A DNA stretch of 64,000 nt from Emticicia fluvialis (GTDB lineage Bacteria > Bacteroidota > Bacteroidia > Cytophagales > Spirosomataceae), in the NCBI RefSeq assembly GCF_024793945.1, contig NZ_JANUSD010000021.1, positions 1-64,000 on the forward strand. The letters are read 5' to 3'. The notes beneath the pieces are model-generated. The model was not told the origin of the DNA. It made no database searches and saw only the letters and a list, made by a program, of their open reading frames with translations. A program made the translations under genes and the position numbers. Below, in pieces: positions 36,846-45,047 of the stretch (position 1 is the stretch's first letter; every line of letters starts with the position of its first letter).

Positions 36846-37652
36846 ATGAATATTACAGAAATCTTAGGATTTGCTTCTTCAGTATTAATTGGCATAAGCC
36901 TGGGCCTGATAGGTGGTGGCGGGAGCATCCTTACCCTGCCGGTTCTGGTTTATCTGCTGCATGTAAACCCTGTGTTGTCAACGGCGTATTCTCTTTTTGT
37001 AGTGGGTACTACGTCATTAATCGGGTCGGCCAATTACATGAAGCAAAAGTTGGTTAATTATCAGGCCGCTTTGGTTTTTGCTGTGCCTTCATTCATTACT
37101 GTTTTTCTTACCCGCAAATATCTGGTGCCTGCCATACCAGACCCTATTCTGGCAGTTGGTGGTTTTGAACTCTCAAAAAATTTAGGGGTAATGCTGTTTT
37201 TCGCCATTATTATGCTGGCGGCTGCTTATTCTATGATCAAAAATAAAAAACAGCAGGCAGATGCGGAAGACGGGGCAATCAGATTTAATTATTTTATGAT
37301 TGCGTTGGAAGGCGCAGTAGTAGGAACCCTGACAGGTGTGGTGGGCGCCGGAGGTGGTTTTTTGATTATTCCGGCACTGGTATTGTTTGCCCACCTGCCC
37401 ATGAAGTCGGCGGTAGGTACTTCATTGCTTATCATCGCGGCGAAATCATTGATTGGTTTTCTGGGCGACCTGTCTAATCTGGATGTAGACTGGCCATTTC
37501 TGCTCGAATTTACGGCCTTGTCTGTAGTAGGCATTTTTGCAGGCACGTATCTTTCAAAGTTTATTGCAGGCGAAAAACTAAAGAAAGGCTTTGGCTGGTT
37601 TGTGCTTCTGATGGGTACCTACATACTATTAAAAGAGCTGGTGTTAAAATAA
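36846..37652 (+). CDS. TauE/SafE-family sulfite/organosulfonate exporter
   Basis: The 268-residue membrane protein has eight helices in the family layout, with the duplicated motif GLIGGGGSILTLPVLVYLLH in the first half and GVVGAGGGFLIIPALVLFAHLPMKSAVGTSLL in the second (divided here by normal loops). I prefer the ATG at 36846, because the predicted transcript starts near 36834. TauE-type proteins export sulfite, taurine breakdown products or related anions. Next to persulfide dioxygenase, sulfite export is the most likely role. It is the first gene of the sulfur island. Confidence 0.88.
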   Translation: MNITEILGFASSVLIGISLGLIGGGGSILTLPVLVYLLHVNPVLSTAYSLFVVGTTSLIGSANYMKQKLVNYQAALVFAVPSFITVFLTRKYLVPAIPDPILAVGGFELSKNLGVMLFFAIIMLAAAYSMIKNKKQQADAEDGAIRFNYFMIALEGAVVGTLTGVVGAGGGFLIIPALVLFAHLPMKSAVGTSLLIIAAKSLIGFLGDLSNLDVDWPFLLEFTALSVVGIFAGTYLSKFIAGEKLKKGFGWFVLLMGTYILLKELVLK

Positions 37653-37660
37653 CAGCCTTG

Positions 37661-37705
37661 CGTAATATAAGTCACAGACACGAAAAGGTATGAATAATAA
37701 ATTTG
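37661..37705 (+). promoter_or_regulatory. Crp/Fnr-like box and promoter of the persulfide dioxygenase gene
   Basis: CGTAA-TATAAG-TCAC (37661-37675) and TAAATTTG (37698-37705). The box starts 37 bp upstream of the -7 element, as at the porin promoter. Confidence 0.5.
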
Positions 37706-37729
37706 TAACAAAATTAAACTAATCTAAAG

Positions 37730-39145
37730 ATGTTTTTTCAACATATATACGACAAATCGCTGGCGCAGGGAAGTTATTTTATTGGCTGCCAGAAAGCCGG
37801 TGTGGCAATGGTTATTGACCCCAAAAGAGATGTAGATACCTACCTTGAAATAGCCCGGCAGAACAATATGCAAATTACACATATTGCTGAAACGCATATT
37901 CATGCCGATTTCCTTTCAGGTGCCAGAGAACTGGCTGCCATTACCGGTGCCGGTATGTACCTGTCAGATGAAGGCGGCCCCGACTGGCAATATGCTTTTG
38001 ACCACATAGGGCTGAAAGACGGTAGCCTTATTAAGGTAGGCAATCTGAAATTTGAGGTGCTGCATACACCGGGGCACACGCCAGAAAGCATCAGTTTTCT
38101 TCTGACAGATACGCCAGCCTCCAGTGCGCCCGTTATGCTGTTTACCGGAGATTTTGTTTTTGTCGGCGATATTGGCAGACCAGACTTACTGGAAAAAGCC
38201 GCTGGATTAAAAGGTACTATGGATGCAGGTGCCAGACAAATGTATCTGTCGTTGCAGAAGTTTGAGCAACTGCCTGATTACGTGCAGGTTTGGCCAGGGC
38301 ATGGGGCTGGTTCGGCCTGTGGTAAGGCTTTGGGCGCTGTAGCCAGCACCACAGTAGGCTATGAGAAGATAAGAAACTGGGCTTTTCAATACCCTGAAGA
38401 CCCCGAAGGTTTTTCGGAGAGTCTGTTGGCTGACCAGCCTGAACCTCCTAAGTACTTTGCCATGATGAAAATGCTTAACAAGACAGACAGACCCTTGTTA
38501 ACAACGGTACCCGAACAGACAAAGTTAACCGCCGAGCAGGTGCTGGAAGGGTTGGCTGCAGGAATACAGCTGATTGATACCCGCAATAAGGCTGATTTTG
38601 CAGCCGGGTACGTACCCGGGAGCCTGAATGTTCAGGGTAATAACTCTTTTGCTACCTGGATGGGCTGTTTTTTGAATTATCAGGAGCCATTTATGCTGGT
38701 GGCTGAAGATAAGCAGATTGAAGACCTTACCCGCAAACTAATGCGTATAGGCCTTGATAACGTGCTGGGTTATGTAAATGATGTAAATAGCCTTGGTATT
38801 GAACTTGAAGTAAGCCATGTGCTGACTACTGATGAATTCAGGAATATGGCCAGCAATGATGACATTCAGCTTATTGATTTAAGAGGTGCATCTGAATATA
38901 AAACCGGACACATACCTGGCGCCGAAAATGTATTTATTGGCACCCTGCCGCAAAATCTTGATAAGCTGAATAAAGACAAAGAGGTTGTGATTTACTGCCA
39001 GGGAGGCGACAGAGCCACCATTGGATATTCTATACTGAAAAAAAACGGATTTGAGCGCATTAGCAATTACTCGGGTGGTATGAACGAATGGGTAAAAACA
39101 GGTAATACAGTGGCAATAGAAGAAACTATTGTTAACCTGGTTTAA
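37730..39145 (+). CDS. Persulfide dioxygenase-rhodanese fusion (Blh/PRF-like)
   Basis: The enzyme oxidises glutathione or low-molecular-weight persulfide to sulfite; the rhodanese part can transfer sulfane sulfur to sulfite and make thiosulfate. The 471-residue protein has an ETHE1-type metallo-beta-lactamase domain (1-250) with iron ligands His56, His58, Asp60 (THIHADF), His112, Asp141 and His191. Two rhodanese-like domains follow: the first (about 265-355) lacks the catalytic cysteine, and the second (about 365-465) has Cys423 in YCQGGDRA. The neighbours fit sulfide or thiosulfate handling. Confidence 0.9.
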   Translation: MFFQHIYDKSLAQGSYFIGCQKAGVAMVIDPKRDVDTYLEIARQNNMQITHIAETHIHADFLSGARELAAITGAGMYLSDEGGPDWQYAFDHIGLKDGSLIKVGNLKFEVLHTPGHTPESISFLLTDTPASSAPVMLFTGDFVFVGDIGRPDLLEKAAGLKGTMDAGARQMYLSLQKFEQLPDYVQVWPGHGAGSACGKALGAVASTTVGYEKIRNWAFQYPEDPEGFSESLLADQPEPPKYFAMMKMLNKTDRPLLTTVPEQTKLTAEQVLEGLAAGIQLIDTRNKADFAAGYVPGSLNVQGNNSFATWMGCFLNYQEPFMLVAEDKQIEDLTRKLMRIGLDNVLGYVNDVNSLGIELEVSHVLTTDEFRNMASNDDIQLIDLRGASEYKTGHIPGAENVFIGTLPQNLDKLNKDKEVVIYCQGGDRATIGYSILKKNGFERISNYSGGMNEWVKTGNTVAIEETIVNLV

Positions 39146-39191
39146 TTCGGTGTTCTCTACAGCAGGATCTTTAAAGGGAGAGAACAGAACC

Positions 39192-39235
39192 CAACCCCGC
39201 AGACGTTTATATTTATTGTAAAGTTTGTGGGGTTG
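39192..39235. terminator. Hairpin between dioxygenase and cytochrome genes
   Basis: CAACCCCGCAGAC (39192-39204) pairs with GTTTGTGGGGTTG (39223-39235) over 13 positions, two as G-U. There is no clear T run, so it may end the dioxygenase transcript or only shield the mRNA end. Confidence 0.45.
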
Positions 39236-39303
39236 TAGAAAAGTTTCCTAAGCCATATTAAGTACAGATTTATATCATTATTTTGCAGCAAAAAACACCC
39301 AGC

Positions 39304-40344
39304 ATGGATATCAGGCTTTTACAAAAACAAATCAGAAGGGTTTCGCTGGTTCTGCGCTTATCGGTTCTGCTTGTTTTTGTTTCTATTGCCGCATTAATTT
39401 ATACGCTTTATTTTCCTCATTCAAACAGAACTTTTACAAAAACAAAACAGCCTGCCAACGTTGCGTCAGATTCTAATTTTGTAAATGTGTGGAGTGCCCC
39501 GTCCGACTGGCGATTAAGCCGCCTTGCCGTTGACGAACAGGAAAGCATTAAGTATGGCCGTGAACTGATAGCCCATACTTCGGCCTATCTGGGGCCTAAG
39601 GGCAGCGTGGCGGCTATATCAAACGGGATGAACTGCCAGAACTGCCATCTGGAGGCCGGAACCAAACCCTGGGGAAATAATTATTTTGGAGTACAAGCCA
39701 ATTATCCAAGATTCAGAGAACGTTCGGGTACTAAAGAGAACCAGGTAAAGCGGGTTAACGATTGCTTTGAACGCAGCCTGAACGGACATCCGCTTGATTC
39801 CACCAGTAAAGAGATGAAGGCAATTCTGGCATATATTAAATGGTTAGGCGCTGATGTGCCGCATAAAACCACACCCAAAGGTACAGGCATTTTTAAACTT
39901 AAATTGCTTGACCGCGCAGCAGACCCCATTAAAGGTAAGGCTGTGTATGAGCAAAAATGCGCCAGCTGCCACCAGAAAAATGGAGAGGGTATGCTGGCCG
40001 AAAGCGGTAGAGAGTATAGTTTTCCGCCGTTGTGGGGGCAACATAGTTATAATGTTGGGGCTGGGTTATTCCGGATATCAAACTTTGCCGGTTATGTAAA
40101 GTTAAATATGCCTTTGGGGGCTTCTTTTGATAAGCCACAACTAACCGACGAGGAAGCATGGGATGTAGCCGCTTTTGTGAACACTATGCCCAGACCAACC
40201 AAAGATTTAAGTCATGACTGGCCCAAAGTTGCCGCAAAGCCTTTTGACCATCCTTTTGGGCCTTATGCCGACCCGTTCTCAGAGGTTCAGCATAAATACG
40301 GGCCTTTCAAGCCTATTAAAGACTGGAAGGCATCTCATCACTAA
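39304..40344 (+). CDS. TsdA-like dihaem cytochrome c (thiosulfate dehydrogenase)
   Basis: TsdA joins two thiosulfates to tetrathionate or runs the reverse reaction. The ATG at 39304 (MDIRLL) gives 346 residues; a TTG 7 codons upstream is less likely. An N-terminal membrane anchor covers about 14-38. The two haem motifs are CQNCH (Cys111, Cys114, His115) and CASCH (Cys219, Cys222, His223). Cys154, in RVNDCFERSLNG, matches the cysteine that serves as the unusual haem 1 axial ligand in TsdA; this identity is from the family and not proven here. Periplasmic. It lies between the dioxygenase and porin genes. Confidence 0.82.
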   Translation: MDIRLLQKQIRRVSLVLRLSVLLVFVSIAALIYTLYFPHSNRTFTKTKQPANVASDSNFVNVWSAPSDWRLSRLAVDEQESIKYGRELIAHTSAYLGPKGSVAAISNGMNCQNCHLEAGTKPWGNNYFGVQANYPRFRERSGTKENQVKRVNDCFERSLNGHPLDSTSKEMKAILAYIKWLGADVPHKTTPKGTGIFKLKLLDRAADPIKGKAVYEQKCASCHQKNGEGMLAESGREYSFPPLWGQHSYNVGAGLFRISNFAGYVKLNMPLGASFDKPQLTDEEAWDVAAFVNTMPRPTKDLSHDWPKVAAKPFDHPFGPYADPFSEVQHKYGPFKPIKDWKASHH

Positions 40345-40427
40345 CAAGACAATTTTAATATATTAGATAAGTAATGAACAGTATCTCGCAGCCGGGGTAC
40401 TGTTTTTATTTACTTTTCCTGTAAGAA

Positions 40428-40472
40428 TGTAACATTTGTCACGGTACTGCCCAACCAGGCCATGTAGTTTTG
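40428..40472 (+). promoter_or_regulatory. Crp/Fnr-like box and promoter of the porin gene
   Basis: ATGTAACATTTGTCACGG (40427-40444) contains TGTAA-N6-TCAC, and TAGTTTTG (40465-40472) is the -7 box, the same octamer as at the TauE-like gene. The box is 37 bp from the -7 element, which puts its centre near -41.5. Confidence 0.55.
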
Positions 40473-40491
40473 TAATACTAATTACTGATAC

Positions 40492-41892
40492 ATGAGGCAA
40501 ATAAGTGTGGTTTACCTGCTGTGCCTGTTTTTTATACCAGTACAAATGCTAAAAGGGCAGGAGCAGAAGGCTGTGATTAAAACGGATACTTCAATAATAG
40601 CTTACAAGCTGATTAAAAATGGCAGGCTTTATGGCAGAGCGCGGAATTATTTTTCTGCCACCGTTAATCAGGGGGCGCTGACCGATTATTTCGCCTGGGC
40701 AGCCGGTGCAGGTATCGGTTATGAGTCGCCCGTTTTTTTCAAACATTTCAGTATGGGCATCAGCGGTTTTACGCAGTTTAACCTGTGGGCATCAGACATG
40801 CTGAAACCAGACCCCACAACCAGGCAGGTAAACCGTTATGAAGTAGGGCTTTTTAATATAGAAGACCCGAACTCCGGTAAGGACCAGACTCGACTGGAAG
40901 AACTTTACCTCAGATTCAGAGCAGGCCGGAAAATGAATATCACAGCAGGCAGGCAGTACCCGTCAAGCCCATTTTTAAACGTGCAGGATGGCAGAATGCA
41001 ACCTACGCTGATAGAAGCTGTGGTGACAGACTGGAAACCCACCCAAAATCTGGCTATTCATGCCGAATACATCGGTAAAATTTCACCTCGTTCAACTATT
41101 AAATGGTTTTCAGTAGGCAACAGTATGGGGGTTTATCCGATGGGTGTAAACCCTGACGGCTCGGTCTCTGCTTATAAAAATAACATCACAACCCGCGGCA
41201 TTGGTGTACTGGGTTTAACCTTTACCAGAAAAAACTGGCAAATACAACTTTGGGATACTTATCTGGACCAGGTACTGAATACTGCCTTTGCTCAGGTTGA
41301 ATGGAGGTCGGTACCCCAGGCAGGATTTAACTGGTTTGCAGGCGCGCAGGCTGTTTTTCAGCATACGCTGGCCGATGGCGGTAATGCCGACCCGGCCAAA
41401 ACTTACGCCTTGCCCGGTGGTGGTGCGCAGGTGTTTTCAGGTCGGTTCGGCCGGCAGGCGAAAAATTTCAGCTGGTTCGTAAACGTAACCAGAATTACTG
41501 ACAAGGGCAGATACCTGATGCCCAGAGAATGGGGCAAAGAACCCTTCTATACTTTTATGCCCCGCGAGAGAAACGATGGTTTCGGCGATTTATCTGCTGT
41601 TTCAATTAACACTGCCCTGCAGTTAAGGTCTGATTTGAGTCTGGAAATAAGCGGAGGGTATTATCAATTGCCTGATGTAAAGAACTACAACCTTAATAAA
41701 TACGGAATGCCATCGTACACCCAGTTGAATCTTTCAGTTACCCATAAGTTCGGCCAATACCTGCGTGGCCTGAGTACCCGCCTGTTATTGATGAGGAAAG
41801 ACGCCACGGGTGAAACCTACCAGAACATGAAATTTATATTCAACAAAGTGAATATGACACACCTGAACTTAATTACAAATTACCAATTCTAA
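40492..41892 (+). CDS. OprD-like outer-membrane porin
   Basis: The 466-residue protein has a signal peptide ending near KGQ and then a barrel of about 16-18 strands with OprD-type features: RAGRKMNITAGRQYPSSPFLN, the loop GVYPMGVNPDGS, and the closing strands TQLNLSVTHKFG and MTHLNLITNYQF with a final Phe. It should let small anions cross the outer membrane. It is the head of a unit with the YeeE half-transporters (11 bp gap), so thiosulfate or a related sulfur anion is a likely cargo. This is inference from context. Confidence 0.75.
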   Translation: MRQISVVYLLCLFFIPVQMLKGQEQKAVIKTDTSIIAYKLIKNGRLYGRARNYFSATVNQGALTDYFAWAAGAGIGYESPVFFKHFSMGISGFTQFNLWASDMLKPDPTTRQVNRYEVGLFNIEDPNSGKDQTRLEELYLRFRAGRKMNITAGRQYPSSPFLNVQDGRMQPTLIEAVVTDWKPTQNLAIHAEYIGKISPRSTIKWFSVGNSMGVYPMGVNPDGSVSAYKNNITTRGIGVLGLTFTRKNWQIQLWDTYLDQVLNTAFAQVEWRSVPQAGFNWFAGAQAVFQHTLADGGNADPAKTYALPGGGAQVFSGRFGRQAKNFSWFVNVTRITDKGRYLMPREWGKEPFYTFMPRERNDGFGDLSAVSINTALQLRSDLSLEISGGYYQLPDVKNYNLNKYGMPSYTQLNLSVTHKFGQYLRGLSTRLLLMRKDATGETYQNMKFIFNKVNMTHLNLITNYQF

Positions 41893-41903
41893 AAAAAATC
41901 CTT

Positions 41904-42479
41904 ATGAAAGAAATCCTCGAACTGATTACCCAACCCTGGCCCTGGTATGTTGCCGGGCCGCTTATTGGTCTTACAGTACCCACACTGCTATTAATTGGCA
42001 ACAAATCTTTTGGTATCTCTTCTTCTTTGCGGCATATATGCGCTGCTTGTTTTCCGGCAGATATTCCTTTTTTTAAATACAACTGGAAAAACGAAATATG
42101 GAATCTGGTTTTTGTATTGGGGGTATTTTTTGGAGGAATGATAGCCACCCATTTTCTTGAGAATCCGAATGCCTTTGTGTTGTCTGAAAATACCATAGCA
42201 GACCTTAAAGCGCTCGGCATAAAAGATTTCGGCGGTTTAATGCCCGCCGATTTGTTTACAGTAGCAGAGTTGTTTACCTTAAAAGGCTTTGTGTTTTTTG
42301 TGGTGGGTGGTTTTATGGTTGGTTTTGGTACGCGCTATGCAGGCGGCTGTACTTCCGGCCATGCCATTATGGGGTTGTCTAATCTGCAATGGCCCAGTCT
42401 GGTGGCTACCTGCTGTTTTATGGCTGGGGGCATTTTTATGACGCACCTCGTTCTTCCACATATTTTAAAACTTGTTTAA
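41904..42479 (+). CDS. YeeE/YedE sulfur-transporter N-half, copy A
   Basis: YeeE/YedE (TsuA) proteins import thiosulfate through cysteine residues in the membrane. Here the transporter is split into two genes. This 191-residue half has about five helices, the helix-start QPWPWYVAGPLIGLTVP and the motif GFGTRYAGGCTSGHAIMG, which carries the conserved Cys and His. It is 11 bp after the porin gene and 24 bp before copy A's second half. The pair at 44490-45544 is a clear paralogue. Confidence 0.87.
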   Translation: MKEILELITQPWPWYVAGPLIGLTVPTLLLIGNKSFGISSSLRHICAACFPADIPFFKYNWKNEIWNLVFVLGVFFGGMIATHFLENPNAFVLSENTIADLKALGIKDFGGLMPADLFTVAELFTLKGFVFFVVGGFMVGFGTRYAGGCTSGHAIMGLSNLQWPSLVATCCFMAGGIFMTHLVLPHILKLV

Positions 42480-42503
42480 GCATTAAAACCACTTTGTACT
42501 TCA

Positions 42504-43001
42504 ATGAAAACCACTAAAGAGCAGATTGAAATAAGCGGGGAACCCTTTATATGTGAAGCCCCTAACGATATGAAAAGAGCCGAAGGCCCTTTGGAAAACC
42601 TGAAATATCTGGTGGTAGGCATAGCCTTCGGTATTGTTTTTGTGAAGGCCGAAATCATTTCCTGGTTTCGTATTCAGGAGATGTTCAGGTTTCAGAGCTT
42701 CCACATGTATGGCGTAATAGGTAGCGCCATTCTGGTAGGTATGGTATCTGTCTATCTGATAAAAAAATACAACATTAAAACTATGAATGGAGAAGAGGTG
42801 ATTTTCCACCCCAAGAAATTCCAGAAAGGCCAGATTTACGGCGGTTTGATTTTCGGGTTGGGTTGGGCACTAACGGGCGCCTGTCCGGGCCCGCTTTTTG
42901 CTCAGATAGGGAGTGGCTTTGTTGTGGTACTTGTTACATTGGCCAGTGCAGTGGCAGGTACCTGGGTGTATGGTTTTTTGAAAGATAAGCTTCCCAACTG
43001 A
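42504..43001 (+). CDS. YeeE/YedE sulfur-transporter C-half (DUF6691), copy A
   Basis: The 165-residue second half has about four helices. It shares the opening helix GIVFVKAEIISWFRIQEMF and the loop RFQSFHMYGVIG with its paralogue at 45044. The conserved cysteine motif is GWALTGACPGPLFAQIGSG. Together with the preceding gene it should form one thiosulfate/sulfane carrier. A terminator follows after 28 bp. Confidence 0.87.
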   Translation: MKTTKEQIEISGEPFICEAPNDMKRAEGPLENLKYLVVGIAFGIVFVKAEIISWFRIQEMFRFQSFHMYGVIGSAILVGMVSVYLIKKYNIKTMNGEEVIFHPKKFQKGQIYGGLIFGLGWALTGACPGPLFAQIGSGFVVVLVTLASAVAGTWVYGFLKDKLPN

Positions 43002-43028
43002 CCGAGGTTTAGATGGTTAAATGTTGAG

Positions 43029-43057
43029 ATAACTCCGGATGTTTTTTCCGGAGTTAT
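43029..43057 (+). terminator. Terminator after YeeE copy A
   Basis: ATAACTCCGGA (43029-43039) and TCCGGAGTTAT (43047-43057), perfect 11-bp arms, loop 7. TTTCTTAAC follows. It ends the porin-YeeE unit. Confidence 0.85.
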
Positions 43058-43115
43058 TTTCTTAACATAGATTTTAACTGAATCAGATATCATATTTAGA
43101 AAAGTATATCTGCCA

Positions 43116-43661
43116 TTAATTCAGCCTTGGGTCTGTTGGGTAGTTAGATAACACCTTGTATTCGCCACCCATGTTTTTTAGCACCGAACGCCAGAACTGG
43201 TCTGCCGGGGTATCAAAAATAAAATGGGCATTGGTTTCTGTAACAATCCATGAATCGCGCTTCATTTCGTCATCCAGTTGCCCGGCCGACCACCCCGAAT
43301 ATCCTACAAAAAGGCGAATGTCTTTTTCTGTAATTTTACCGATGTTAATCAGTGTTTTCACGCTTTCAAAATCTCCTGACCAGTAGATACCTCCACCCAG
43401 CGAAACAGCCCCTTCAATTTCATCACCAAGGCGATGAATAAAGTGCAAAGTGTTCTGTTCAACGGGGCCACCCAGAAACAAAGGCAGGTCTCCGTAAATA
43501 TTCTCCATTACGTCGTCCAGTTTCAGGTTAGTGGTCTGGTTCAGTACCAGCCCGAAAGACCCCTGCGCGTTATGTTCACACAATAGCACAACGCTCCGTT
43601 CAAAATTGGGGTCACCTAAAAACGGTTCAGCAATTAATAATTTCCCTTTACCTACCGGCAT
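43116..43661 (-). CDS. YqgE/AlgH family protein
   Basis: I start at the ATG at 43661 (MPVGKGKLLIAEPFLGD), where AlgH-family proteins usually begin; an ATG at 43751 would add 30 residues. The 181-residue protein has the family start with LLIAEPFL, the GDPNFERSVVLL strand and GSFGLVLNQ. AlgH-like proteins are small cytosolic proteins of uncertain function. It points against the surrounding sulfur genes, and its neighbour (43866) diverges, so it is not part of the sulfur unit. Confidence 0.85.
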   Translation of the reverse strand: MPVGKGKLLIAEPFLGDPNFERSVVLLCEHNAQGSFGLVLNQTTNLKLDDVMENIYGDLPLFLGGPVEQNTLHFIHRLGDEIEGAVSLGGGIYWSGDFESVKTLINIGKITEKDIRLFVGYSGWSAGQLDDEMKRDSWIVTETNAHFIFDTPADQFWRSVLKNMGGEYKVLSNYPTDPRLN

Positions 43662-43865
43662 ATTCCTTGGCTTATGTGTAAAAAAATATTTTTGTATTCG
43701 TGCGGTATACCAAAACACCGCGTTAGCAACCGCTCTGAAAACATTCTCCAAAATAGAGGTTTTCAGACTAACGAAAAAACAATTTCCTGAAAATCTTGCT
43801 ATTGTAAATTTAAAATTTATGAACTATATTGCCTTGCGAATTGAACTTTTAATCTTAATAGTTAT

Positions 43866-44375
43866 ATGGGCAGGAAAGTTTTAGTTTTGAATGCCGACTA
43901 TAGTGCATTAAGTATCTGTACCGTTCCCAAAGCTTTTTCGTTAGTGTACCTCAACAAAGCTGAACTGGTATCAGACTCCCAGCGGGGCTACCTCCGGACC
44001 GTCAGTAGCACTTATCCGCTCCCCTCAGTTATCAGGCTTCACCGTTACGTAAGTTTACCGTTCAAAGGTGTGATGCTCAGCAGGCAGAATGTATTCAGGC
44101 GGGACGGTAACAAATGTGTGTACTGCGGAAGCCACGAAGACCTCACCCTCGACCACCTGACACCTAAATCAAAAGGCGGAAAAACAAACTGGGATAACCT
44201 GGTAACCGCCTGTCGCCGTTGCAACTCCCGAAAAGGCGACCTTTCCCCTGAAGAAGCAAACCTCTCTCTCTCCCGAAGACCCTACAAGCCCTCATTTATT
44301 ATGTTCCTCCGCGATTTCGCAGGCTCCATAGAGGAGAACTGGGTTCCTTTTCTGGGTATCAGAGAGAAAACATAA
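43866..44375 (+). CDS. HNH endonuclease family protein
   Basis: The 169-residue protein has the ordinary HNH module: CVYCG (about residue 85), the helix with DHLTPKSKGGKTNWDNL, and CRRCNSRKG. Zinc ligands and catalytic histidine are all present. The first 80 residues form a domain (VLVLNADYSALSICTVPKAF) that is widely seen in these stand-alone bacterial proteins. It is not linked to any phage or restriction system here. It lies divergent to the AlgH gene and just upstream of YeeE copy B. Confidence 0.88.
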   Translation: MGRKVLVLNADYSALSICTVPKAFSLVYLNKAELVSDSQRGYLRTVSSTYPLPSVIRLHRYVSLPFKGVMLSRQNVFRRDGNKCVYCGSHEDLTLDHLTPKSKGGKTNWDNLVTACRRCNSRKGDLSPEEANLSLSRRPYKPSFIMFLRDFAGSIEENWVPFLGIREKT

Positions 44376-44405
44376 GGCTTTAAACTCATTGTATTATCAT
44401 GCCGG

Positions 44406-44470
44406 TAGTTTATTAGCATAAACTAATCAATAAGTAGTCTATAATTGTAGTAGATTATTTTGTAGGTTTG
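44406..44470 (+). promoter_or_regulatory. Palindrome and promoter of YeeE copy B
   Basis: TAGTTTAT-TAGC-ATAAACTA (44406-44425) is a perfect 8-bp inverted repeat. A TAGGTTTG -7 box is at 44463-44470, 19 bp before the ATG. It shows no TGTAA-N6-TCAC box, so copy B may be controlled differently from copy A. Confidence 0.5.
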
Positions 44471-44489
44471 TGCATAAAACTATTGTAAT

Positions 44490-45047
44490 ATGCTCGAACT
44501 TCTCAAACAGCCCTGGCATTGGTCAGTAGCCGGTGTCATTATAGGTCTTTTTGTCCCTTTGCTCTTAGTAGCCGGCAATAAGGCTTTCGGAATCTCGTCG
44601 TCTATGCGGCATATCTGTGCAGCTATTCTGCCCGCTAAAATTCCTTACTTTAATTATGACTGGAAGAAAGAAAGCTGGAATCTGGTTTTTGTAGCCGGTG
44701 TAGTTATCGGTGGCTGGATAGCGGCGCATCTGCTTACTAACCCTGAACCTGTAAAAATAGCCGACAGCACCCGTGCTTATCTGCAATCTATTGGTATTCA
44801 GGAGTACGGCGCTCTGGTACCCACCGATTTGTTCAGCTGGGAAAACCTACTGACCATTCGCGGATTCATATTTATGGTAGTAGGGGGCTTTCTGGTAGGT
44901 TTTGGCACCCGCTATGCAGGTGGTTGTACTTCGGGGCATTCTATTATGGGTTTGTCTAATCTGCAATTGCCCTCGCTTATAGCCACTATCTGTTTTATGG
45001 CAGGTGGTTTTATAGTTACCTGGTTTGTAATACCCTATTTAAAATGA
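44490..45047 (+). CDS. YeeE/YedE sulfur-transporter N-half, copy B
   Basis: The 185-residue half-transporter matches copy A throughout, including the helix QPWHWSVAGVIIGLFVP, FGISSSMRHICAA and GFGTRYAGGCTSGHSIMGLSN. All conserved residues are present. It overlaps the next gene by 4 bp (ATGA), tighter than copy A. Having its own palindrome and promoter suggests separate control. Confidence 0.87.
   Translation: MLELLKQPWHWSVAGVIIGLFVPLLLVAGNKAFGISSSMRHICAAILPAKIPYFNYDWKKESWNLVFVAGVVIGGWIAAHLLTNPEPVKIADSTRAYLQSIGIQEYGALVPTDLFSWENLLTIRGFIFMVVGGFLVGFGTRYAGGCTSGHSIMGLSNLQLPSLIATICFMAGGFIVTWFVIPYLK

Noticed and set aside
39192..39235. Riboswitch or sulfur-sensing leader before the cytochrome gene
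   Set aside because: It is a single stem with G-U pairs and no conserved core that I recognise, so it is listed only as a hairpin.
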